Shown here piece after piece: positions 48,429 through 56,352 of a stretch of DNA of 64,000 nt. This DNA comes from Lentzea flava (GTDB lineage: Bacteria; Actinomycetota; Actinomycetes; Mycobacteriales; Pseudonocardiaceae), in assembly GCF_014648475.1 (NCBI RefSeq), contig NZ_BMRE01000005.1:124001-188000 (forward strand), given 5' to 3'. The translations under genes and the position numbers were made by a program. Position 1 is the stretch's first letter. Each line of letters begins with the position of its first letter. Below the pieces are notes generated by a model that was given only the letters and a program-made list of their open reading frames with translations, was not told the DNA's origin and did no database searches.

Positions 48429-49303
48429 GCGAGCTCCTGCCTGCGCTGGAGGCGGATGTAGAGCAATCCGGCGACCACCGCGATCAGGATCAGGACGTTG
48501 CCGACGGCCGCGCTGGGCCCGAAGCGCGGCAGCATGTTGCCGAACCCGAGCTCGTAGGACCAGGTCGCGAGCGTCGTGGACGACCCGCTCGGCCCGCCCT
48601 TCGTCATGATCCAGATGACGTCGAACACCTTCAGCGTGTACACCAGCCCGAGCAGCAGGGTGATCGCGGAGACCGGGCGCAGCAACGGGAACGTGACGTG
48701 CCAGAACGTCTGCCAGCCGCTCGCACCGTCCAAAGCGGACGCCTCGTGCACCTCGCGCGGGATGTTCTGCAGCCCGCTGTAGAGCACGACGAGGTTGAAC
48801 GGGATGCCGATCCAGATGTTCGCGATCGTCACCGACACGAGCGACCAGTCGGGTGAGGTCAGCCAGTTGACCGGCCCGAGTCCCACGACCTTCAGCGCCG
48901 CGTTGACGAGCCCCGACTCGCTGTTGAGCAACCACGCCCACGTCGACGCCGACACGATCAGCGGCAGCAGCCACGGCACGAGGAACAACGCGCGCAGCGT
49001 CGCGGACAACCGGAAGCCGCGGGCGAAGAACAACGCCGCCGCGAGTCCGATCGTGTACTGGAAGAACAGCGACACCAGGGTGAACAGGACGGTGTTGACC
49101 AGCGCGGTGCGGAAGGTCGGGTCGCCGAACACGCCCGCGTAGTTGGCGAACCCGACCAGCGGCGCGCCGCCGTGGACGAACGACCGGACGGTGTACCCGC
49201 GGATGCTCAGGTCGACGTTGGTGAACAGCGGATACGCGTAACACCCCACCAGGTACGCCACGAGCGGGACGAGGAAGGCCCACCCCGCCAGCCTCGCCCG
49301 CAC
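48425..49303 (-). CDS. ABC transporter permease (CUT1, MalF type)
   Basis: A 292-residue membrane protein; the GTG start at 49303 directly follows the binding-protein stop codon. WAFLVPLVAYLVGCYAYPLF is the first membrane segment and EVHEASALDGASGWQTFWHVTFPLL the EAA loop. The end, LLYIRLQRRQELA, overlaps the next permease by four bases. No ATPase gene is present, so a shared MsiK-like ATPase is expected. Confidence 0.9.
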   Translation of the reverse strand: MRARLAGWAFLVPLVAYLVGCYAYPLFTNVDLSIRGYTVRSFVHGGAPLVGFANYAGVFGDPTFRTALVNTVLFTLVSLFFQYTIGLAAALFFARGFRLSATLRALFLVPWLLPLIVSASTWAWLLNSESGLVNAALKVVGLGPVNWLTSPDWSLVSVTIANIWIGIPFNLVVLYSGLQNIPREVHEASALDGASGWQTFWHVTFPLLRPVSAITLLLGLVYTLKVFDVIWIMTKGGPSGSSTTLATWSYELGFGNMLPRFGPSAAVGNVLILIAVVAGLLYIRLQRRQELA

Positions 49304-50521
49304 CTACTTCACCGCGGCCTGGGCGTCCCGCAACGCCGCTTCCGGCGCCTTGGCACCGGTGAGCGCGGCCTGCACGGCACCCCACAGCGGCTGCGAGATC
49401 TTCGGGTACTTCGTGCCGAGGTTGTCGCCGGTGCGCCCCTTGGCGTTCTTCACCGCCTCGACCCACACGGCCAGGTCCGCCTGGGCCGAGACCTGTTGCT
49501 GCTGCACGGAAGGCACGGCCGAGATGTAGGTCAGCGCGGTGTCCGCGGCCAGCACCTTGTCCGGCGCGGTGAGACACGACGCGATGCGGCCCGCCTTGGC
49601 CTCGGTGTCCTTGTTGTCCTGCACGGGAACCGTGACGAACTCACCACCGGTCGGTGCGGGCGCGGTGCCACCCGTGCGGCCAGGAACCGGGATCACGCCG
49701 TACTCGAACCCGGCCTTCTTCGCGTTCCCCAGCTGCCAGGTGCCGTTCTCGGCGAACGCGTACTCACCGGTGGCGAACTCCTGCCAGCTCGTGGTCTGGG
49801 TGTTGTTGACGACCGAGTTCGGCGCGTAGCCGTTGTCGAGCCAGGACTTCCACAGCTCCAGCGCGGCCTTGCCCGACGGCAGGTCGGTCAGCTTCCCGCC
49901 CGCACCCCAGAACCACGGCAGGAACTGGAAGGTGCCCTCCTCGGTGCCGATCGCGGAGAACGTGATGCCCTTCTTGCCGGCGGCCTTCACCTTGGCCAGT
50001 GCCGCGTTCAGCGAGTCCCAGTCCTTGACCGACGCCGGGTCGACACCGGCGGCGGCCAGCACCGCCTTGTTGTAGTAGAGGGCCAGGGTGTTCGCTCCGA
50101 TCGGCACGCCGTAGGTCTGCCCCTCCACCGTCCCCGCGGCCACCAGGTTCGGCGAGACCTGCGCGGCGTCGAGGCCGACGTCCGAGTTCGCCTTCAGCAC
50201 ACCCGCCTCGACGAGCGTGGACACCACCGGGTTGTCGACCACCAGCACCTGCGGCGCGGTGCGTTGCTGCGCGGCGAGCAGGACCTTGCTGGTGAGGTCC
50301 GTGGTGTCGTAGGCCTGACGCTGGATCTTGACGCCTGCCTCCGTCCCGCACTTCTCGATCGTCTTCACCCACTCGGACTCGGCGGTGAACTGCGGGTACG
50401 GGTCCCAGACCGAGAAGGTGTCCGGTGTCGCGGTGGTGGCCGGCGTGGACGAGCACGCCGCCACGGACACGACCAGGCCCAGCGCGGCCAGCAGACGTGC
50501 GGGTACAGGTGCGGGGAACAT
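49304..50521 (-). CDS. Sugar-binding lipoprotein of CUT1 ABC transporter
   Basis: A 405-residue extracellular binding protein. ATG 50521 follows AGGAAGGA; the earlier frame lacks a signal. MFPAPVPARLLAALGLVVSVAAC is a lipoprotein signal with lipobox VAAC (Cys23). The body (DTFSVWDPYPQFTAESEW, YGVPIGANTLALYYNK, FSAIGTEEGTFQFLPWFWGAGG) is the solute-binding family 1 type. It leads the operon SBP-permease-permease-GH63-like, controlled by the operator at 50559. The ligand is probably an alpha-linked oligosaccharide, inferred from the hydrolase. Confidence 0.9.
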   Translation of the reverse strand: MFPAPVPARLLAALGLVVSVAACSSTPATTATPDTFSVWDPYPQFTAESEWVKTIEKCGTEAGVKIQRQAYDTTDLTSKVLLAAQQRTAPQVLVVDNPVVSTLVEAGVLKANSDVGLDAAQVSPNLVAAGTVEGQTYGVPIGANTLALYYNKAVLAAAGVDPASVKDWDSLNAALAKVKAAGKKGITFSAIGTEEGTFQFLPWFWGAGGKLTDLPSGKAALELWKSWLDNGYAPNSVVNNTQTTSWQEFATGEYAFAENGTWQLGNAKKAGFEYGVIPVPGRTGGTAPAPTGGEFVTVPVQDNKDTEAKAGRIASCLTAPDKVLAADTALTYISAVPSVQQQQVSAQADLAVWVEAVKNAKGRTGDNLGTKYPKISQPLWGAVQAALTGAKAPEAALRDAQAAVK

Positions 50522-50558
50522 GGGGGTCCTTCCTGACGGCTTCGCTGACGACAAGAGG

Positions 50559-50572
50559 TCGAACCGGTTCGA
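50559..50572. promoter_or_regulatory. Operator TCGAACCGGTTCGA before the binding-protein gene
   Basis: A perfect 14-base palindrome, 37 bases before the binding-protein start, in the region shared with the divergent LacI gene. Copies recur at 50647 and 51709. Confidence 0.8.
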
Positions 50573-50646
50573 TGCCGAGGAGCGGCGTCAACGTAAACCC
50601 CACGTGTGATGTCGTGCAAGAGGGGAAGTTCTACGATGGCGCACAG

Positions 50647-50660
50647 TCGAACCGGTTCTC
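50647..50660. promoter_or_regulatory. Operator TCGAACCGGTTCTC before the LacI gene
   Basis: Twelve of 14 bases match the palindrome at 50559. It lies 29 bases before the LacI start and suits autoregulation. Confidence 0.7.
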
Positions 50661-50689
50661 ACCGAGCGGGCCGGAGACGGGATGCGCGC

Positions 50690-51703
50690 ATGAACATCGG
50701 AGAGATCGCCAAGCGGGCCGGGGTGTCCCGCAGCACCGTGTCGTACGCGCTGAGCGGCAAACGGCCGGTGTCCGCGGCGACCGCCCAGCGGATCAACGAC
50801 GTCATCGCGGAGCTCGGTTACCGCCCCAACGCCAGTGCCCGCGCGCTCGCCGAGGGCCGCACCCGCACGTTCGGGCTGGTGATACCGCCCGCGAGCACCC
50901 GGCTCACCGACGTCCAGCTGGCGTTCGTCGCCAGTGTCGTGGAGGCCGCGGCCGTCCACGACCACGACGTGCTGCTGTCCCCCAGCGGCGGTGACCACGA
51001 CCGGTCGTTCGAGCGGATCGTCACCGGCCGCCGCGTCGACGGCGTGATCCTGATGGAGATCCTGCTGCAGGACCGGAGAGTCGAACGGCTGACCAGCGCC
51101 GGGCTGCCGTTCGTGACGATCGGCCACGTCGAGGACCCGGCCGCGTCGTGGTGGGTCGACGTCGACTACGCCGGGCTGATCACCCGCTGCGTGCGGCACC
51201 TCGCCGATCTCGGCCACTCCGACGTCGTGCTGATCAACCGCTCCGACGAGCTGGTCGCCGCGGGCTACGGCCCTGCTCTGCGCGCGGCGACGGCGTTCGC
51301 CGAGACCGCGCGGGAGTGCGGCATCCAGGCGCACACCGTGTGCTGCGCCGACGAGCCCGCCGCCGGCGTCGCGTGCTTCGAGGACATCAGGGCCCGCTGG
51401 CCGGAGGTCACGGCGGCGGTGACGATCAACGAGGCGGCGCTGCCCGGCGTGCAGCGCGCGTTGCACAGCGCGGGGCTCGCCGTGCCGAGGGACTTCTCGC
51501 TCACCGGCGTGATCGCCGACCGGCTCGCCGAGGACTTCCACCCGCCGCTGACGGCCGCGGACGTGCCCGCCGGCGACATGGCCCGGCTCGCCGTCGACCT
51601 GCTGCTGGAGCAGATCGGCGACCCGTCGGCGGCGCCGCGGCACAGCATGCTCGCGCCGTCGATCACCTTGCGGTCGAGCACCGGGGCGCGCCGCGGGGCG
51701 TGA
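50690..51703 (+). CDS. LacI-family regulator of the GH63-like/ABC transporter operon
   Basis: A 337-residue LacI-type regulator. MNIGEIAKRAGVSRSTVSYALSGKRPVSAATAQRINDVIAELGYRPN is the DNA-binding head and hinge; the remainder is a sugar-binding domain with DGVILMEILLQD. ATG 50690 is the only sensible start at the head of the domain. Three palindromes of one class (50559, 50647, 51709) surround it and define a local regulon: the divergent import operon, itself, and the SGNH hydrolase downstream. Confidence 0.9.
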   Translation: MNIGEIAKRAGVSRSTVSYALSGKRPVSAATAQRINDVIAELGYRPNASARALAEGRTRTFGLVIPPASTRLTDVQLAFVASVVEAAAVHDHDVLLSPSGGDHDRSFERIVTGRRVDGVILMEILLQDRRVERLTSAGLPFVTIGHVEDPAASWWVDVDYAGLITRCVRHLADLGHSDVVLINRSDELVAAGYGPALRAATAFAETARECGIQAHTVCCADEPAAGVACFEDIRARWPEVTAAVTINEAALPGVQRALHSAGLAVPRDFSLTGVIADRLAEDFHPPLTAADVPAGDMARLAVDLLLEQIGDPSAAPRHSMLAPSITLRSSTGARRGA

Positions 51704-51708
51704 GGTCG

Positions 51709-51720
51709 CGAACCGGTTCG
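51709..51720. promoter_or_regulatory. Operator CGAACCGGTTCG before the SGNH hydrolase gene
   Basis: A perfect 12-base palindrome identical to the core of 50559-50572. It lies six bases after the LacI stop and 43 bases upstream of the promoter at 51763. Confidence 0.75.
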
Positions 51721-51762
51721 ATATCGAAAACTTTCGAAAATGAATTAGCGTCGCTTTGTCAA

Positions 51763-51792
51763 TTGACGCTCATTTGCGCGCACTTCTAGGTT
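51763..51792 (+). promoter_or_regulatory. Promoter of the SGNH hydrolase gene
   Basis: TTGACG (51763-51768) and TAGGTT (51787-51792) are separated by 18 bases. The -35 lies at the edge of an inverted pair AGCGTC (51747) / GACGCT (51765), which may add control. Confidence 0.5.
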
Positions 51793-51827
51793 GATCTTTC
51801 GGTCCCCTTTTCCGGAAGGTGTGGAAG

Positions 51828-53057
51828 ATGCGCAGGCGCTCGTTCTTCGGTCTGGCCGCCACAGGTGTCCTCGCCCCCGCCGTCGCGCGAGCTGACGCTC
51901 CCGCGCGCACCCGCTGGGTGAACACCTGGACGTCCATGCCGCAGCTGTGCGAACCGGGCAACATGCCGCCTCCGCCGTTCACCCAGGACGGCTTGGTGCT
52001 GGCCGACGCGACGCTGCGCCAGACCGTCCGGGTCACGGTCGGCGGACGGCGGATGCGACTGCGCTTCTCCAACGTGTTCGGTGGCGCGGTGCTGCCGATC
52101 ACCGCCGTCACCGTCGCGCTGCCGAAGGACGGCCGCGCGGGCGTCAGCGCGATCCAGCCGAACACGGTGCGACGCGTGACGTTCACCGGACGGTCCTCAG
52201 TGGACGTTCCGCGCGGTGCGCTGGCGGTGTCCGATCCGCTGGACTTCCCGCTGGCGCCGGGATCGATCCTCACCGTCACGATCTATCTCGCGCGCGGCCA
52301 GGCCTCCAACGACATCACCTCGCACCCCGGCTCGCGCACGACGTCGTACCTGCTGGCGGGCAACCACACCGAGGACGCGGACCTGACCGGGGCGACTCCC
52401 GTCGACCACTGGTACTTCTTCAGCGGCATCGAGGTGATCTCGTCCGCGTCGGCCGTCGTCCTGATCGGCGACTCGCTGACCGACGGCCGCGGTTCCACCA
52501 CCAACGGCAACAACCGCTGGCCCGACCAGTTCTTCGACCGGCTGCGCGGCGACGTCGCGGTGCTCAACCAGGCCGCCGGCGGCAACCGCGTGCTCAACGA
52601 CGGCCTGGGCCCCAGCGTGCTGGCCCGGCTCGACCGCGACCTGCTGGCGCAGAGCGGCGTCCGGTGGCTGCTGCTGTTCGAGGGCGTCAACGACATCGGC
52701 ACGGCGGCGACGACCCAAACCGCCCAGAAACAGCTGGCAGACGACCTGATCGCCGCCTACCAGCAGATCTTGGAGCGAGCCCACGCGCACGACATCAAGG
52801 TGTACGGCGCGACGATCACCCCGTTCGGCGGCAGCTTCTACGACGAGGGCTTCCGCGAGGAGTCCCGGCAGACCGTGAACCGCTGGATCCGCACCAGCCG
52901 CCAGTTCGACGCCGTCGTCGACTTCGACGCCGCCGTCCGCGACCCGGCGAACCCGCGGCAGCTCGTCGCCGCCGCGGACGTCGGAGACCACCTCCACCTC
53001 AACCCCACGGGCTACCGCATGCTCGCCGAAGCGGTTCCCCTCAAGCTCTTCCGTTGA
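51828..53057 (+). CDS. Tat-exported SGNH/GDSL hydrolase (probable carbohydrate or lipid esterase)
   Basis: A 409-residue protein. The N-terminus RRRSFFGLAATG is a twin-arginine signal. A beta-rich domain (~30-200) precedes the SGNH domain: block I LIGDSLTDGRG (Ser nucleophile), the Gly/Asn blocks AAGGNRVLNDGL and FEGVNDIGTA, and block V DHLHLNPTGY with the Asp/His pair. It removes acyl groups, possibly acetyl, from a sugar polymer or other ester. It shares an operator class with the upstream LacI regulon. Its end overlaps the convergent GH78 gene by 17 bases. Confidence 0.88.
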   Translation: MRRRSFFGLAATGVLAPAVARADAPARTRWVNTWTSMPQLCEPGNMPPPPFTQDGLVLADATLRQTVRVTVGGRRMRLRFSNVFGGAVLPITAVTVALPKDGRAGVSAIQPNTVRRVTFTGRSSVDVPRGALAVSDPLDFPLAPGSILTVTIYLARGQASNDITSHPGSRTTSYLLAGNHTEDADLTGATPVDHWYFFSGIEVISSASAVVLIGDSLTDGRGSTTNGNNRWPDQFFDRLRGDVAVLNQAAGGNRVLNDGLGPSVLARLDRDLLAQSGVRWLLLFEGVNDIGTAATTQTAQKQLADDLIAAYQQILERAHAHDIKVYGATITPFGGSFYDEGFREESRQTVNRWIRTSRQFDAVVDFDAAVRDPANPRQLVAAADVGDHLHLNPTGYRMLAEAVPLKLFR

Positions 53058-56000
53058 ACGTCCACCGTCCGTGCGGCACCGTCCTGATTCCCGATCCGGG
53101 CACGTGCACCTCGGCGGTGGAGCCCACCGGCACCTCGACGGTCAGCCTCAGCACCCCGTCGACCTTGGCCCACGCCACCTCGATGCGTCCGCGCACGCTC
53201 TCGAACTCGAGCCGCGCCCACGACAACCCGGTGGTGGCGTTGGGCCGCACGGTGAACGTCCGGTAGCCCGCGTCACCCGGCACCAGCCCGGCCACGTGCT
53301 CGTACAACCACTGCGCCACAGTGCCTTTGAAGTAGTGGTTGCGTGAACGCGTGCCGGAGTCCCACATCTCCCACATGGTGTCGGCGCCGTTCGCGAACCA
53401 GTGTCCCCAGCTCGGGTAGGACCGCTCGGTGGCCATGGCGTGTGCGACATCGGCGTGTCCGTTGTCGCTCAACGCCTTCAGCAGCACGCTCGCGCCCAGG
53501 CAGCCGACGTTGACGTGGTTGCCGTTGGCCTTCACCTCGGCCGCGAGCCGGTCCGCCACCGACTGGACGGATCCGGCGGGCACCATGCCGAACGCCAGCG
53601 GAATCGCGTTGGAGGTCTGCCGGTAGCCGGGGTCCTTGGCCGTGCGGTAGTAGCCGTTCAGGAACGTCTTGTTGAACTCCGCCAGCAGGTTCGCGGCGAC
53701 CTCGCGATACCGCGGTACCGGTTTTCCGATCGCGTCACCGAGTTCGGCGGTGTGCAGCAGTGAGCGGTAGAGGTAGGCGGTGGCGGTGAGCCGGGTGTCC
53801 TCGGGTGGAATGCCGCCCGAGTTGGGCGACAGGAAGTCGCCCAGCGCGGTGACGGCGAGCCCGTTCTGGAGCCTGCCGATCTCCCAGTCGAGGTAGCGGG
53901 TGAGCACCGGCCAGTGCTGTGCGGGCAGCCGGTCGTCGCCGTAGATCCGGTACATCTCGCGCAGCACGAACGGGTACACCGTCGTCCACTCCGGGGCGGG
54001 CGCGAGCTCGCGGTAGCCCCAGCCGCCGCTCGGCACGATCACCGGCAGCTGCCCTGTGGCGTCCTGGCTGTCCGCCAGGTCGCCGAGCCACTTGGTGAAG
54101 AACTTCGCCATCCCGAACTCGGCGAGCATCGACGGCGCGCCGACCTGCGCGTCCCCGGTCCAGCCGTTCTTCTCGTACGTCGGGGTGTCGGTGGGGATGC
54201 CGTGCAGATTGTTCAGCACGGTGCGGCGCATCGCGGCGTCGTACTGCTCGAACAACGGCTCCGAGCACCGGAACGTGCTCGCCTGCCTCACATCGGAGTG
54301 GACGACGCGGCCGACCAGCCGCGGCGCCTCGCTGAGGCCGGTGACCTCGACGTAGCGGAAACCCTTGTAGGAGAACTTCGGTTCCCAGGTCTCCTGCCGT
54401 CCCGAGCAGACGAACTCGTCGAGCTGGATGCGGCCGCCGGTGACGTGCCCGTTCTCCATGCGCACGGTGCCGTCGGCGTTCAGCGTCTCGCCGTGCTTGA
54501 GCCGGACGACGGTTCCGGCGGGCGCGTTCACCGTGATCTGCGTCCAGCCGGACATCGTGCGGCCCATGTCGGCGACGAACACGCCGGGCTTCACGGTCGT
54601 CAGTGACGGTGTGACCGACTCGACCACCCGGATCGGTTCGTGCTCCTGGGCTTTCAGCGTGCCCTTCGGAGCGGGTCTCACCGGTGCCGGTAGCCACCTG
54701 CTGTCGTCGAAACCGGGTTTCGTCCAGTTCTCCGGCGCCAGGCGGGCGTCGTAGGTTTCGCCGGTGTAGAGCGAGTTCGACACCGTGGGACCGTCGGTCA
54801 GCCGCCACGACTCGTCCGAGGCGATCGTCGTGCGCGTGCCGTCCGGGTGCTCGATCTCCAGCTGTGCCAGCAGTTTCGGCTCGTCGTGCCACGGCGGACG
54901 CTCCCAGCGCCACACGTTCGGCGTCTTCATGCCGTAGAACCCGCGCCCCAGCGTCACCCCGATCGCGTTGCGCCCGGCGCGCACCAGCCCGGTGACGTCG
55001 TGCGTCGCGTACAAGACCGTGTTGTCGTAGTCGGTGAAGCCGGGATCGAGCACGCGGTCGCCAACGCGCCGTCCGTTGATCTCGGTCTCGTGGTAGGCGA
55101 GCCCGCTGACGTACAACCTCGCGCTGCGGACCGGTTTGTCCAGACTGAACTCCTTGCGCAGCAAGGGCGCTGGCTGTTCCTTGACCGTGACGTTCGACCC
55201 CCACGGCCCTTGCCCGTACGGGTCGAGCACGGTGGCGGCCGCCCACCCCGAGTCGTCGAACTCCGGTGTCTGCCACCCGGTCTGCTCGGAGTCGGCCACC
55301 TTCCAGCCGGGCCCGGTGACGACCTCGTGCTGCCCGTCGGGCAGATCCACCAGCAACCGCAACAGAAACCCGGCCGGCCCTGGTGACCTGTTCGTGGCGC
55401 GCGCGGCCAGCACGATCCGCCTGCCGTTGATCAACCGCGTGACGTCGGCGCGCTGACCGACCTTCCACACGTCGGTCTGCTCGGGCACGTGCAACGCCTC
55501 AGACCCGTTGACGTACAAGGTGAAGTCGTCGTCCGCGGTCGCCACGAGTCTCGCGCGGACCACCTCTGCCGGCAGCTCGACCTGGGTGCGGAACCACCGG
55601 CTCTCCGGTGGCATGGTGGCCGACCAGATCCACGAGGCACCGGTGAACCCGATCGACGTGTCCGGCGCCCCGATCCACCGCGCCTGCCACGGCGTGCCGA
55701 GCAACGCCGTCTCCCACCAGCCGTTCAGGCTCCACGCGGAGGGTTTGCCCGCGCCGTCCCACACCCGCACCCGCCAGTGGTACCGCGTGCGCGGCTTCAG
55801 CGCCTTGCCGCCGTAGGCGATGCCCGTGGTCCGGTCCGAGTTCACCCGCCCGGACTGCCACACGTCCGCCCGTCCCGGCGCCGTGCCCACCTCGACCTGG
55901 TAGGCCGTCTGCCGGGCACCGGTGCCGGCCGCCGCGAGCACCCAGCCCAGCCGCGGCGCCGTGACGTCGGTCCCCAGCAACGTCTCCGCGTACTCGACGG

Positions 56001-56118
56001 TTGTTCGCACCACCCGCAGCCCACCCGCCTTCTCCTGCCCGGCCTGCGCCACCCCGACCGGCAGCGCCGTCGCGGACAGCCCGACCGCCGATGTCTTCAG
56101 GAACACCCGTCGCCGCAC
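53041..56118 (-). CDS. Tat-exported GH78 alpha-L-rhamnosidase
   Basis: A 1025-residue enzyme. GTG 56118 is followed by a twin-arginine signal RRRVFLKTSAVGL. Order: FnIII-like N-terminal beta-domain (~40-140), beta-sandwich binding domains, the (alpha/alpha)6 catalytic barrel (~600-950) with DTPTYEKNGWTGDAQ (acid Glu) and MWEMWDSGTRSRNHYFKG (general base Glu and His), then a C-terminal beta-sandwich. GH78 enzymes release L-rhamnose from rhamnogalacturonan side chains or glycosides. Two palindromes of the rhamnose operator class precede it, linking it to the operon at 36-46 kb. Confidence 0.93.
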   Translation of the reverse strand: MRRRVFLKTSAVGLSATALPVGVAQAGQEKAGGLRVVRTTVEYAETLLGTDVTAPRLGWVLAAAGTGARQTAYQVEVGTAPGRADVWQSGRVNSDRTTGIAYGGKALKPRTRYHWRVRVWDGAGKPSAWSLNGWWETALLGTPWQARWIGAPDTSIGFTGASWIWSATMPPESRWFRTQVELPAEVVRARLVATADDDFTLYVNGSEALHVPEQTDVWKVGQRADVTRLINGRRIVLAARATNRSPGPAGFLLRLLVDLPDGQHEVVTGPGWKVADSEQTGWQTPEFDDSGWAAATVLDPYGQGPWGSNVTVKEQPAPLLRKEFSLDKPVRSARLYVSGLAYHETEINGRRVGDRVLDPGFTDYDNTVLYATHDVTGLVRAGRNAIGVTLGRGFYGMKTPNVWRWERPPWHDEPKLLAQLEIEHPDGTRTTIASDESWRLTDGPTVSNSLYTGETYDARLAPENWTKPGFDDSRWLPAPVRPAPKGTLKAQEHEPIRVVESVTPSLTTVKPGVFVADMGRTMSGWTQITVNAPAGTVVRLKHGETLNADGTVRMENGHVTGGRIQLDEFVCSGRQETWEPKFSYKGFRYVEVTGLSEAPRLVGRVVHSDVRQASTFRCSEPLFEQYDAAMRRTVLNNLHGIPTDTPTYEKNGWTGDAQVGAPSMLAEFGMAKFFTKWLGDLADSQDATGQLPVIVPSGGWGYRELAPAPEWTTVYPFVLREMYRIYGDDRLPAQHWPVLTRYLDWEIGRLQNGLAVTALGDFLSPNSGGIPPEDTRLTATAYLYRSLLHTAELGDAIGKPVPRYREVAANLLAEFNKTFLNGYYRTAKDPGYRQTSNAIPLAFGMVPAGSVQSVADRLAAEVKANGNHVNVGCLGASVLLKALSDNGHADVAHAMATERSYPSWGHWFANGADTMWEMWDSGTRSRNHYFKGTVAQWLYEHVAGLVPGDAGYRTFTVRPNATTGLSWARLEFESVRGRIEVAWAKVDGVLRLTVEVPVGSTAEVHVPGSGIRTVPHGRWTFNGRA

Positions 56119-56142
56119 GTCGTCTCCACCTTCGTCGCTGGA

Positions 56143-56154
56143 TGAAACGTTTCA
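56143..56154. promoter_or_regulatory. Rhamnose-type operator before GH78, proximal
   Basis: TGAAACGTTTCA is a perfect 12-base palindrome, 24 bases before the GTG, and matches the core of the sites at 36470 and 36549. Confidence 0.8.
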
Positions 56155-56240
56155 ATTCCTGAGGCGACAGCCAGCGTCGTTGTGCCGAGCACAGCGCGTC
56201 AAGACGTCAGGCACAAGCCTGTCCACAACCGGACAGCCGG

Positions 56241-56254
56241 TTGAAACGCTTCAA
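56241..56254. promoter_or_regulatory. Rhamnose-type operator before GH78, distal
   Basis: TTGAAACGCTTCAA has perfect TTGAA/TTCAA arms. It lies 86 bases from the proximal site, a spacing that could allow looping by a tetrameric LacI-type protein. Confidence 0.75.
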
Positions 56255-56272
56255 TCCCACCCCTGCTGGGCA

Positions 56273-56327
56273 AACGATGAACGGCGCTTTTGTCCACTTC
56301 AGGTGGACAAAAGCGCCGTTCATCGTT
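56273..56327. terminator. Very long perfect hairpin after the DUF1996 gene
   Basis: Two perfect 25-base arms (AACGATGAACGG... and its complement) flank a 5-base loop TTCAG. It lies 25 bases after the DUF1996 stop and upstream of the GH78 promoter, so it should isolate the two units. The stem contains a T4/A4 tract. Confidence 0.8.
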
Positions 56328-56352
56328 GGTGGCGAGCGCGATGATCAGGCGA

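Noticed and set aside
52197..52997. Minus-strand open frames opposite the SGNH hydrolase
   Set aside because: Antisense shadows; the plus-strand gene has a Tat signal and all SGNH blocks.
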